Below are positions 33,461 through 40,943 of a stretch of DNA of 64,000 bases, piece after piece (positions within the stretch are counted from its first letter, which is position 1; every line of letters begins with the position of its first letter). Under the pieces are notes generated by a model. That model saw nothing but the letters and a program-made list of their open reading frames with translations, searched no databases and was not told where the DNA came from. Both the position numbers and the translations under genes were made by a program. Source of the stretch: JACVRW01 sp963850205 (lineage in GTDB: Bacteria > Actinomycetota > Thermoleophilia > Solirubrobacterales > Thermoleophilaceae); assembly GCA_963850205.1 (NCBI GenBank), contig CAWKKJ010000012.1, positions 238,005 through 302,004 of the forward strand, given 5' to 3'.

Positions 33461-34705
33461 GTGCGCCGCCGCGACTTCATCGGCCTCGGAATCGGCGGCG
33501 TGGCCACCGTCTCGCTCGGCGCGGCCTTCTGGGAGGAGCTCTTCGGCACGGCGCAGAGCCGTCCGCCGCGCCCGGGCCGCGGCTACGGGCCGTTGCGAGC
33601 GCCCGACAACCACGGCATCCGCCTGCCCGCCGGGTTTCGCTCTCGCCTGGTGGCCCGGGGCGGCGAGCCGGTACCCGGCACCGGCTACCGCTGGCACGTG
33701 GCCTCGGACGGGATGGCCGCCTTTCCCCGCGAAGACGGCGGCTTCGTGCTGGCCTCGAACTCCGAGGCCTACGAGGGCGGCGCCTCGGCCCTGCGCTTCT
33801 CCAGCGCCGGGCGGGTGGAGGACGCCTACCGGATCCTCTCGGGCACCACGCAGAACTGCTCGGGCGGCGGGACGCCCTGGGGCAGCTGGCTCTCCTGCGA
33901 GGAGGTCGAGGACGGGCGGGTGTGGGAATGCGATCCCGGCGGCCGGCGGCGGGCCCGCGCCCACCCGGCCATGGGCGTGTTCAAGCACGAGGCCGCCGCG
34001 GTGGACCCGGTCGGCCGGCGGGTCTACCTGACCGAGGACCTGATCGACGGCGGGCTCTACCGCTACACGCCGAAGCGCTGGCCCGACCTGTCCGCCGGGC
34101 GGCTGGAGATCGCCCGCGTCGGGCGCGGCGGCCTGGTGGAGTGGGTGCGGGTGCCCGACCCGCTCGCGCGCACCGAACGGACCCGTCGCCAGGTGCGCGG
34201 CAGCGCCCGCTTCAAGCGCGGCGAGGGAATCTGGCTCGACGGGCGCACGCTGTGGGTGAGCACCACCGCCGATCACCGCGTCCACGCCTACGACCTCCGC
34301 TCGCGGCGCATCCGCGTGGCCTACGACGGGTTGGCCTCGCGTCGCGCGCCGCTGCTGCGGGTGGATCAGCTGACGGGGTCAAGGGCCGGCGAGGTGTTCG
34401 TGTGCGAGGACATCGCCACCGACGAGATCGACATGGGGGTCATCGGCACCGACGGCAGGGGTTCGCGCTTCCTGTCGGTCGGCGGCCCCCAGCACCGAGG
34501 CTCGGAGCTCACCGGCGTCACCTTCGACCCCTCCGGCCGCCGCATGTTCTTCGCCTCCCAGCGGGCCTTCGCCGTTGGCGATGCGGAGCCGGGGCCGGGG
34601 GCGATCTACGAGGTGCGGGGGCCCTTCCGGGCTCAGCGGAACAGATCGCGCTCGGCCGGCCGGAGCAGCGCCGCGGCGCCCGGCCCGTCATCCGGCGTCA
34701 CGTAG
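33461..34705 (+). CDS. PhoX-like (DUF839) phosphatase-family protein, Tat-exported
   Basis: 414 residues, GTG start. Twin-arginine signal MRRRDFIGLGIGG at the N-terminus. The body is a beta-propeller of the PhoX/DUF839 type with TTQNCSGGGTPWGSWLSCEE, GVFKHEAAAVDP and YLTEDLIDGGLYRY, regions that supply the Ca/Fe ligands in PhoX. An extracytoplasmic phosphoesterase is likely. The last 25 residues are low-complexity and overlap the cofE 3' end by 73 bp; the protein may effectively end near GPFRAQR. Only a weak CACGCT box precedes the start. Confidence 0.8.
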   Translation: MRRRDFIGLGIGGVATVSLGAAFWEELFGTAQSRPPRPGRGYGPLRAPDNHGIRLPAGFRSRLVARGGEPVPGTGYRWHVASDGMAAFPREDGGFVLASNSEAYEGGASALRFSSAGRVEDAYRILSGTTQNCSGGGTPWGSWLSCEEVEDGRVWECDPGGRRRARAHPAMGVFKHEAAAVDPVGRRVYLTEDLIDGGLYRYTPKRWPDLSAGRLEIARVGRGGLVEWVRVPDPLARTERTRRQVRGSARFKRGEGIWLDGRTLWVSTTADHRVHAYDLRSRRIRVAYDGLASRRAPLLRVDQLTGSRAGEVFVCEDIATDEIDMGVIGTDGRGSRFLSVGGPQHRGSELTGVTFDPSGRRMFFASQRAFAVGDAEPGPGAIYEVRGPFRAQRNRSRSAGRSSAAAPGPSSGVT

Positions 34706-35400
34706 CGCTCCAGGCCCCGGACGAGCACGGCCGGCTCGCGCGAGTCCTTGGCGCGGGCCAGGTCGGCCGCGCCGGCCACGGCGTCGGCGATCGCGATCTG
34801 GGTGACCCGCAGGTCGCGGCCGTAGGCGTCGGGGCGGCCCTGCCAGTCCTCGAGCGGCGCGAGGCCGGCCAGGCCGATGGCCACGTCGGTCTGGCCGAGC
34901 CGCCACGCTCGCCCGAAGGAGTCGGCCACCACCAGCGCGGGCCGCACGCCGCACTGGAGCGCCAGCCCGCCTCGCAGCCGGCGGGCCGACGCGTCGGGGT
35001 CCTCGGGCAGGAGCACGAGCTCGCCGTCGTCCCCCGCGTTCGACTGGTCGACCCCGGCGTTCGCGCAGACCAGCCCGTGCCAGGTGAGGCAGATCAGCAC
35101 GCCGTGCGACGCTCGCAGGACCTCCGTGGACTCGTCGAGCACCGCCTGCACGAGCCGGGGATCCTTGCCGCCCTGCTCGGCGGCCAGCGCGAGCGCGCGC
35201 TCGCTCGGCTCGATCTCGGCCAGTCGCCGGGTCCGGCCCTCGGCCTTGGACACCACCTTGTGCGAGACCACGACCACGTCGCCGGCGGCCAGGTCCTCCG
35301 GCGCGGCCGCCGCAAGCAGCGCCGCCAGGTCGTCGCCGGCGTGCACGTCGGGGACGGCGTCCAGGGGCAGGCAGAGAAGCGAGCGCCGGGGCGGTGACAC
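34633..35400 (-). CDS. cofE: Coenzyme F420-0:L-glutamate ligase (CofE), stand-alone
   Basis: 255 residues, GTP-dependent addition of gamma-glutamates to F420-0. Conserved CofE segments visible are VVVSHKVVSKAEG, CANAGVDQSN, VVADSFGRAWRLGQTDVAIG and DLRVTQIAIADAVA. Unlike mycobacterial FbiB there is no C-terminal nitroreductase (dehydro-F420 reductase) domain in this polypeptide. GTG start, 10 bp after the cofC stop. Last gene of the npdG-cofD-cofC-cofE operon. Confidence 0.9.
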   Translation of the reverse strand: MSPPRRSLLCLPLDAVPDVHAGDDLAALLAAAAPEDLAAGDVVVVSHKVVSKAEGRTRRLAEIEPSERALALAAEQGGKDPRLVQAVLDESTEVLRASHGVLICLTWHGLVCANAGVDQSNAGDDGELVLLPEDPDASARRLRGGLALQCGVRPALVVADSFGRAWRLGQTDVAIGLAGLAPLEDWQGRPDAYGRDLRVTQIAIADAVAGAADLARAKDSREPAVLVRGLERYVTPDDGPGAAALLRPAERDLFR

Positions 35401-35410
35401 GGCCTGCCCC

Positions 35411-36112
35411 TCAGGCCGAGGCGCGTACCGGAGTCGCGCGGCCGGGCCGCGCCGACGCCCGCGCGTGCGAGCGGTCGAGCTGGCTCAGTGCGCCGCGGGT
35501 CGACGGCGCCTGTCCCCGGCGGAGCTCCAGCGCTGCCGCCAGCTCGGCCAGGTCCTCGGGGGTGTCCACGTCGAGCATCAGCGTGGGCAGCCGCTCGACC
35601 GAGTACCCGAGCCCGGCCTCGCCGGCGGCCGCGCGGTGGCGAGCCAGGCTGCCGGGACCGAAGCTGGGGTCGATCGCGTCGGGCGGGGAGAGCAGCAGGG
35701 CGTTGGTGCCCGCGAGGTGCCGGTCGGGCACGATCGCGACCGGCCCGGCGCGCTCCAGCAGCTCGTCCAGCTCGGCCGGGTCGAGCAACGGCGTGTCTCC
35801 CGGCACCAGCAACACCCGGGCGAAGCCGGCCTCCAGCGCGTGCTGGATGCCGATCCCCGCCGCAGCCGACTGGCCCGCCATCGCCGTGTCCCGCAGCACG
35901 CGCACGCCGCCCCCGACCGCGGCGGACTCGGCCACGCGGTCGGAGGTCACCACCGCCACGGCGTCGAGGGCGGAGACGTGCCGCAGGGCGGCCAGCACGT
36001 CGGAGAACATCGCCTGGGCGAGCGCCTGGCGCGAGCCAGCGCCGAGCGTGACGGCCAGGCGCTGCTTGGCCGCCGTGAAGGTCTTCACCGGGAGGATCGC
36101 GATCGTGCTCAT
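35411..36112 (-). CDS. cofC: 2-phospho-L-lactate/phosphoenolpyruvate guanylyltransferase (CofC/FbiD)
   Basis: About 233 residues. Nucleotidyltransferase fold with N-terminal AILPVKTFTAAKQRL (substrate/GTP-binding loop with Lys), LVPGDTPLLDP (Mg-binding Asp) and LMLDVDTPEDL. It activates the phospho-acid with GTP for transfer to F0. The ATG at 36112 (MSTIAILP) is chosen; the frame upstream of it is not conserved sequence. It sits 55 bp after cofD and has an Arg/Ala-rich C-terminal tail. Confidence 0.88.
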   Translation of the reverse strand: MSTIAILPVKTFTAAKQRLAVTLGAGSRQALAQAMFSDVLAALRHVSALDAVAVVTSDRVAESAAVGGGVRVLRDTAMAGQSAAAGIGIQHALEAGFARVLLVPGDTPLLDPAELDELLERAGPVAIVPDRHLAGTNALLLSPPDAIDPSFGPGSLARHRAAAGEAGLGYSVERLPTLMLDVDTPEDLAELAAALELRRGQAPSTRGALSQLDRSHARASARPGRATPVRASA

Positions 36113-36167
36113 CGTCGTCCGGTAGGTCCGGCCGAGCGTAGCGGGCGGCGCTTTGCTGGGCGAGCCT

Positions 36168-37070
36168 TCATTGGTCAAGAGACGCCGCAAACTCCAGGGT
36201 GTTCGTGGCCACCAGCCGCCGCCGCTCGGGAGTATCGAGGAGCGTGTCCAGCTCCAGAGAGGGAATCCCTTGCACCGGCTCGTCCGCGACGATGCCGTCC
36301 AGCACGTCCGCGTAGGCCCCGGCGATACCCGTGGCGGTCGGCTCGATCCCCGCGTAGGCGCAGAAGGCCGCGGTGGGGCCCTTGAGCACCCGCCCGCCCA
36401 CGAACGGGCTCACGGCCACCACCGGCGCCGGTGCGCCCGACAGCGCCTCCCGCATGCCGGGCAGGGCCAGGATCGGCCCGATGGAGATCACGGGGTTGGA
36501 GGGGCCGATCACGATGGCATCGGCCTCCGCGAGCGCGGTGAGCACGTCGCCGGTGGGCCGGGCCCGCTCGAGGCCGCGCAGCTCTACCGCCTCCACGGGC
36601 GCCGGGGCGCCCGCCACGATCATGTACTCCTGGAAGGGGCGCGGCGGCTCCTCGCCGGCGCCCACCCAGGTGGCCACGGGCTCGTCGCTCATGGGCAGCA
36701 CGCGGGCCGGCACGCCCAGCGCCTCGACCACGGGTCGGTGAGCGTCGGTCAGGCGGCGTCCGCGCCGCAGCTCTTCGGTCCGCACGAGGCAGAGAGCGAG
36801 ATCGCGGTCGCCCAGGCGAAACCAGGCCGGCCGCCCGGCCGCCTCCAAAGCGCCCATCACCTCCCAGGTGTCCCCGCGCAGCCCGTACCCGCGCTCGTCG
36901 ATCTCATCGGCCAGCCAGTAGGTCACCAGGTCGGGATCGGGGGACACGTGGACGCCATAGGCGTCGGTGTCGTCGCCGGTGTTGGCCACCACCACCAGCT
37001 CGTCGGCCACGTCCAGCAGCCCGCGGGCGAGCTTGGCCCCGCCGCTGCCGCCCGAGAGGAGGACTACCAG
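36168..37070 (-). CDS. cofD: 2-phospho-L-lactate transferase (CofD/FbiA)
   Basis: 300 residues. Transfers the phospho-acid moiety to F0. The N-terminal LLSGGSGGAKLARGL, VVANTGDDTDAYG, PDPDLVTYWLADEI, ADAIVIGPSNPVISIGPIL and SPFVGGRVLKGP are CofD hallmarks. No ATG, GTG or TTG exists in frame before the first conserved residue. A CTG at 37070, overlapping the npdG stop TAG, is the only near-standard start and would couple translation to npdG. Confidence 0.9.
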   Translation of the reverse strand: MVVLLSGGSGGAKLARGLLDVADELVVVANTGDDTDAYGVHVSPDPDLVTYWLADEIDERGYGLRGDTWEVMGALEAAGRPAWFRLGDRDLALCLVRTEELRRGRRLTDAHRPVVEALGVPARVLPMSDEPVATWVGAGEEPPRPFQEYMIVAGAPAPVEAVELRGLERARPTGDVLTALAEADAIVIGPSNPVISIGPILALPGMREALSGAPAPVVAVSPFVGGRVLKGPTAAFCAYAGIEPTATGIAGAYADVLDGIVADEPVQGIPSLELDTLLDTPERRRLVATNTLEFAASLDQ

Positions 37071-37726
37071 CGCGGCTCCTCGATCCCCGTCAGGCGTACG
37101 CCGGCGTGCACCTTGTTGCGCACGTTCACCGAGATCAGCAGCGGGGTCAGCCCTTCGATCAGGCGGGCCACCTCCAGGCGGCCGCAGTCCACCGGCCGCA
37201 GGCCGGCGATGCGGCGGACGATCTCGGCCACCCGGCCCTTGGCCTCGCGCGAGTCGCCGGCGATCAGCACGTCCTCGTCGAGCTCGTGCTCGAGGTCGCC
37301 GACCACCACGGCGCTGAGCGTGTGGAAGGCGGCCACCACCTCCACGCCCTCGGGCGCCATCTCCTGGGCCTGCTGGGCGGCCGAGCCCTGGGGGACACCC
37401 AGCATCCGGGTGGCCTTGCCCGACACGGCCGCCGCCAGCGGCACGGTGGCGTCCACCAGGATCTGCCCCGGCCGGAGTGCCTGCTTGAGGTTGGTGAGCG
37501 TCTCGGACTGGGAGCGGAAGGGCACGCACATCAGCACCACCGGCCCGCGCGTAACGGCGTCGACGTTCTCGAGCCCGTCGGCGCCGTCGCCGAGGCGCCC
37601 GGCCGCTTCGGCGGCCCGGCCCGCATCGCGGGAGCCGATCACCACCTCCACGCCACCACCGATCAGGCGCTGGGCGAGGGCGAACCCGATCGCGCCGGTC
37701 CCCCCGATGATCGGCACGGGCTCCAT
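37064..37726 (-). CDS. npdG: NADPH-dependent F420 reductase (NpdG/Fno)
   Basis: 220 residues. Rossmann-type protein with IIGGTGAIGFALAQRL, VVIGSRDAGRA and a serine-arginine pair for the NADP 2'-phosphate. VLMCVPFRSQSETL, VDATVPL and the C-terminal F420-contacting VVAAFHTLSA match F420H2:NADP oxidoreductases. It exchanges hydride between F420H2 and NADPH. First gene of the F420 operon; the ATG at 37726 follows TAGGGT by 8 bases. Confidence 0.88.
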   Translation of the reverse strand: MEPVPIIGGTGAIGFALAQRLIGGGVEVVIGSRDAGRAAEAAGRLGDGADGLENVDAVTRGPVVLMCVPFRSQSETLTNLKQALRPGQILVDATVPLAAAVSGKATRMLGVPQGSAAQQAQEMAPEGVEVVAAFHTLSAVVVGDLEHELDEDVLIAGDSREAKGRVAEIVRRIAGLRPVDCGRLEVARLIEGLTPLLISVNVRNKVHAGVRLTGIEEPRW

Positions 37727-37734
37727 GCAGCGGC

Positions 37735-37740
37735 ACCCTA
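37735..37740 (-). promoter_or_regulatory. -10 box (TAGGGT) of the npdG-cofDCE operon
   Basis: TAGGGT on the minus strand ends 8 bases before the npdG ATG. It is the probable promoter of all four F420 genes. Confidence 0.45.
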
Positions 37741-37770
37741 TCTCCGGGCGTGGGTCCCTGCGGCTTGGGA

Positions 37771-37776
37771 TAGCCT
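37771..37776 (+). promoter_or_regulatory. -10 box (TAGCCT) of the SDR gene
   Basis: TAGCCT ends 10 bases before the TTG at 37787. It supports a TTG start for the dehydrogenase. Confidence 0.35.
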
Positions 37777-37786
37777 CCCCGCCGCC

Positions 37787-38536
37787 TTGCGACTTGCGGA
37801 ACGCACAGCGCTCGTGACCGGCGGCGCGTCGGGGATCGGAGCGGCCACCTGCCGGCGTCTGGCCGCCGAGGGCGCGCGGGTGGCGGTCAGCGATCTCAAC
37901 AGCGAAGGGGCCCGGGCGGTGGCCGGCGAGATCGACAGCCTCGCCTACGAGCTGGACGTCCGCTCGGACGATTCGATCCGGGCGGCGGTGAGCGCCGCGG
38001 AGCGCGACCTCGGGCCGATCGACATCCTGATCAACAACGCCGGCTACGACGAGTGGGGCTGGTTCACCGACACCGACCCCGGCCTCTGGGACCGGGTGCT
38101 CGCGGTCAACCTCCGTGGGGTGATCGCCGTCACCCATGTCGTGCTGCCCGGGATGCAGGAGCGGCGCCGCGGGCGCATCGTGAACACCGCGTCGGAGGCG
38201 GGGCGCGTTGGCTCCAGCGGCTCGGCGGCCTACTCGGCGGCCAAGGCCGGGGTGATCGGCTTCACCAAGGCGATCGCGATCGAGAACGGCCGCTACGGCA
38301 TCACCAGCAACGCGATCGCCCCGGGTCCGATCGAGACGCCGCTGCTCATGGCCGCGCCCGAGGTGATGGGCGACCTGGGCAAGAAGCTCGTGGACACCAT
38401 GGTCGGGTCCACCAACCTGCGCCGCCTCGGCCAGCCGGACGAGGTGGCGGCCGCCATCGCGTTCCTGGCCTCCGACGACGCCTCGTACGTCACCGGGCAG
38501 TCCCTCGGGGTGAGCGGCGGGCTCGCCCGCCTTTAA
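37787..38536 (+). CDS. Short-chain dehydrogenase, BadH-like (2-hydroxyacyl-CoA dehydrogenase type)
   Basis: 249 residues. NAD-binding TGGASGIG (residues 11-18), structural NNAG, catalytic Ser and YSAAK, and PGPIETPLL. The run DILINNAGYDEW..LPGMQERRRGRIVN and the ending VTGQSLGVSGGL resemble 2-hydroxycyclohexanecarboxyl-CoA dehydrogenase (BadH) more than FabG. The TTG at 37787 gives a normal N-terminus. It precedes the HMG-CoA lyase by 28 bp and fits a role in acyl-CoA or alicyclic acid degradation (inference). Confidence 0.82.
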   Translation: MRLAERTALVTGGASGIGAATCRRLAAEGARVAVSDLNSEGARAVAGEIDSLAYELDVRSDDSIRAAVSAAERDLGPIDILINNAGYDEWGWFTDTDPGLWDRVLAVNLRGVIAVTHVVLPGMQERRRGRIVNTASEAGRVGSSGSAAYSAAKAGVIGFTKAIAIENGRYGITSNAIAPGPIETPLLMAAPEVMGDLGKKLVDTMVGSTNLRRLGQPDEVAAAIAFLASDDASYVTGQSLGVSGGLARL

Positions 38537-38554
38537 GTGCTAGGCCAGCACTAA
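38534..38554. promoter_or_regulatory. Inverted repeat AGTGCT-N5-AGCACT, putative operator
   Basis: AGTGCT (38536-38541) and AGCACT (38547-38552) form a perfect 6-bp inverted repeat with a 5-base spacer. It overlaps the SDR stop codon and the TAAGCT box for the lyase. The size and symmetry suit a TetR- or GntR-type repressor; no regulator gene is adjacent. Confidence 0.5.
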
Positions 38555-38557
38555 GCT
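38552..38557 (+). promoter_or_regulatory. -10 box (TAAGCT) of the HMG-CoA lyase gene
   Basis: TAAGCT ends 7 bases before the ATG at 38565 and overlaps the right arm of the inverted repeat. Confidence 0.45.
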
Positions 38558-38564
38558 CGGCGGG

Positions 38565-39464
38565 ATGGTGAAGATCCGCGAGGTGGGCCCGCGGGACGGC
38601 TTCCAGAACGAGCCCGAGGTCATCCCCACCGCCGAGAAGGTGCGGCTGGTGGAGATGCTGGCTCGCACCGGCCTGCGCCGGCTCGAGGTCACGAGCTTCG
38701 TGCGCGCCGACGTGATCCCCCAGCTCTCCGACGGACCCGAGGTGCTGCAGCGGGCTGACATCCCCGACGACGTGAGCGTCACCGTCCTGATCCCGAACGA
38801 GCGCGGACTCGACAACGCGCTCGAGCTGCGGGAGCGCTTCCAGGAGGTCAACCTCTTCCTCTCGGCCTCCGAGACCCACAACCGTGAGAACGTCAACCGC
38901 TCGATCGAGGAGTCGCTCGGCGGGCTCGAGCGGGTGGTGGCGCGCGCCCGGAACGAGGGGCTGCGCTGCGAGGGCGTCATCTCCGTCGCCTTCGGCTGCC
39001 CCTACGAGGGGGAGGTGCCGCGGGAGCGGGTCTTCGCCATCGCCCGCCGGCTGGTGGAGGCCGGCTGCGAGGAGATCGCCTTCGGCGACACCACCGGGAT
39101 GGCCAACCCGGTGCAGGTGCGCGAGTTCTTCGGTGCGGCCGGAGCGGAGCTCGACGCCGAGCTCACCGCGCACTTTCACAACACCCGCGGCCAGGGCCTG
39201 GCCAACGCCGTGGCCGCCCTGGACGCCGGCGTGCGCTCGTTCGAGAGCTCGTTCGGCGAGCTGGGCGGCTGCCCGGTGCCCAAGGGCGCGACCGGCAACA
39301 TCGCGAGCGAGGACCTCGTGTCGATGCTGCACGAGATGGGCTTCGACACCGGCGTGGACCTCGAACGGCTCGTGGCCTGCGCCCGCGCGGCCCAGGAGGT
39401 GCTCGGCCGGCCGCTGGGAAGCCACGTGCTGACGGCGGGGCCGGTGGAGTGGAAGCCGGCCTGA
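38565..39464 (+). CDS. Hydroxymethylglutaryl-CoA lyase
   Basis: 299-residue HMGL-like TIM barrel cleaving HMG-CoA to acetyl-CoA and acetoacetate. The N-terminal REVGPRDGFQNE, EVTSFVRADVIPQLSD, GDTTGMANP, HFHNTRGQG metal-binding strand and GCPVPKGATGNIASEDLV cysteine loop are all intact. It would feed acetoacetate to the acetoacetyl-CoA synthetase at 48.8 kb and is the last step of leucine degradation. The 3' end overlaps the M28 peptidase start by 16 bp. Confidence 0.9.
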   Translation: MVKIREVGPRDGFQNEPEVIPTAEKVRLVEMLARTGLRRLEVTSFVRADVIPQLSDGPEVLQRADIPDDVSVTVLIPNERGLDNALELRERFQEVNLFLSASETHNRENVNRSIEESLGGLERVVARARNEGLRCEGVISVAFGCPYEGEVPRERVFAIARRLVEAGCEEIAFGDTTGMANPVQVREFFGAAGAELDAELTAHFHNTRGQGLANAVAALDAGVRSFESSFGELGGCPVPKGATGNIASEDLVSMLHEMGFDTGVDLERLVACARAAQEVLGRPLGSHVLTAGPVEWKPA

Positions 39465-40576
39465 GGGCCGACATCGAGGCGCTGTCCGCCATCGAGCGGG
39501 GCTCGGCCGGCCCGGGCGAGCGGCGCTCGGCGGAGTGGGTGGCACAGCGGCTGCGCGCGGAGGGGGGCGAAGATGTGCGGCTGGAGTGTTTCCCCTATCA
39601 GGGGACCTTCGCGCACGCGCAGGCGCTCCACTACGCCGCGGGCCTGCTCGCCGCCCTGGGCGCTCCCCGTCCGCTGGCCGCCGCGGCGCTCCTGTCCTTC
39701 GAGCTCGACTTCTCGGGCCGCTCCCAGTGGATCCGGCGCCTGCTCCCGCAGACCGAGGGCACGAACGTGGTCGCCCGGCTCGCCGCGCGCGGCGAGCGCC
39801 TCCGCACCCTGGTGCTCGTGGCCCACCACGACGCCGCGCGCACCGGTCTCATGTGGGATCCGCGCCTGCTGGCCGCCGGTGACCGGACGGCCGCCCGGAC
39901 GGGGCGACATCCGTCGCTGGCTCTGCCGGCGGAGGTGGCGCTCATCCTCGCGGCGCTGGCCGGGGGACGGGGCGGCCGGCCCTCCCGACGCTTGCGGCGG
40001 GTGCTGCGCGGCATCTCGGCGGGGGTCCTCGCCTCGGCCATCGGGCTGTCGCTCGACCAGGCTCGCTCCGCAACCGTGCCCGGAGCCAACGACAACGCCT
40101 CGGGCGTGGCCGCCGTGCTGGCTCTGGCCGGCCGGCTGGCCGAGAAGCGTCCCGAGGGCCTCGAGGTAATCGTGCTGATCTGCGGCTGCGAGGAGTCGGG
40201 AATGGGCGGCATGGGCGCGTGGCTGCGGGCCCACGGCCACAGGTTGGACCCGGCCACCACGCTGGTGCTCGGGCTGGACACGGTGGGCTCCGGCGAGCCG
40301 GTGGTGCTCGAGGCCGAGGGCGGCCTGTGGCCCGTGCGCTACGGGGAGCGGGAGGTGGCGCTCGGAGAGCGTGCCGGCCTGAGGCGCTGGCGTATCGGCG
40401 GGTGGACCGACCCCGTGCTGGCCCGGCTTCACGGGCTTCCGGCCCTCTCGGTGCTGTCGGTCAGGGACGGGGGCTTTCCCCGCTACCACCTCCCCACCGA
40501 CACGCCCGAACGGGTCGATCTCGGTTGCGTGGCCGCCTGCACCGAGGCCGCCCACACGATCGCGCTCTCGGAATAA
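39449..40576 (+). CDS. M28-family metallopeptidase
   Basis: 375 residues. The di-zinc ligand set is complete: His-Asp in AHHDAA (His127, Asp128), Asp215 in GANDNASG, Glu248-Glu249 in CGCEESG, Asp277 in LGLDTVG and His347 in RYHLPTDTPE. Between the first and second blocks lies an insert of about 80 residues with hydrophobic stretches. An aminopeptidase or glutaminyl-cyclase-like hydrolase; no classical signal peptide. The GTG start overlaps the lyase end. A degenerate paralogue is at 50.7-51.8 kb. Confidence 0.8.
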   Translation: MEAGLRADIEALSAIERGSAGPGERRSAEWVAQRLRAEGGEDVRLECFPYQGTFAHAQALHYAAGLLAALGAPRPLAAAALLSFELDFSGRSQWIRRLLPQTEGTNVVARLAARGERLRTLVLVAHHDAARTGLMWDPRLLAAGDRTAARTGRHPSLALPAEVALILAALAGGRGGRPSRRLRRVLRGISAGVLASAIGLSLDQARSATVPGANDNASGVAAVLALAGRLAEKRPEGLEVIVLICGCEESGMGGMGAWLRAHGHRLDPATTLVLGLDTVGSGEPVVLEAEGGLWPVRYGEREVALGERAGLRRWRIGGWTDPVLARLHGLPALSVLSVRDGGFPRYHLPTDTPERVDLGCVAACTEAAHTIALSE

Positions 40577-40579
40577 GCT
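40574..40579 (+). promoter_or_regulatory. -10 box (TAAGCT) of the GST-N-like gene
   Basis: TAAGCT ends 6 bases before the GTG at 40586 and overlaps the stop codon of the peptidase. Confidence 0.4.
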
Positions 40580-40585
40580 CCCCGC

Positions 40586-40885
40586 GTGGACCTCTACATC
40601 TGCTGGGGCACCTTCCCCGCGCCGTGGCGACCCGGCGGCCATCCCTGTCGCAACGCCCACCAGGCGCTCACCGACGCGGGCTGGGAGCCGAAGCTGACCA
40701 GGACCTACGGCTACGGACCGTTGCCGAAGGCCCTCAACCCGGGCCGGCGGCGGGTCCGCGAGCTGACCGGCCAGCAGTGGGTGCCCCTGCTGGTGACCGA
40801 CGACGGCGATGTGGTGCAGGGATCCGAGCGCATCGCGGCCTGGGCCCGGGCCAACCCCCGCTCGGGCGCCGACTCCCCTTCCTGA
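40586..40885 (+). CDS. GST N-terminal/thioredoxin-like small protein
   Basis: 99 residues forming a single thioredoxin-like unit: DLYICWGTFP with an active-site-like loop, a helix starting CRNAHQAL, strand KLTRTYGYG, and VPLLVTDDGDVVQGSERIAAW with the cis-Pro strand and GST-type SERI turn. No C-terminal helical domain. Redox or thiol-binding role is inferred from fold. GTG start 9 bp after the peptidase. Confidence 0.7.
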   Translation: MDLYICWGTFPAPWRPGGHPCRNAHQALTDAGWEPKLTRTYGYGPLPKALNPGRRRVRELTGQQWVPLLVTDDGDVVQGSERIAAWARANPRSGADSPS

Positions 40886-40943
40886 GGATTCCCAGCGTAG
40901 CCCGGGCGACTTGCGGGTAGGGCCCGTCCGAGGAGGAGGGGAC

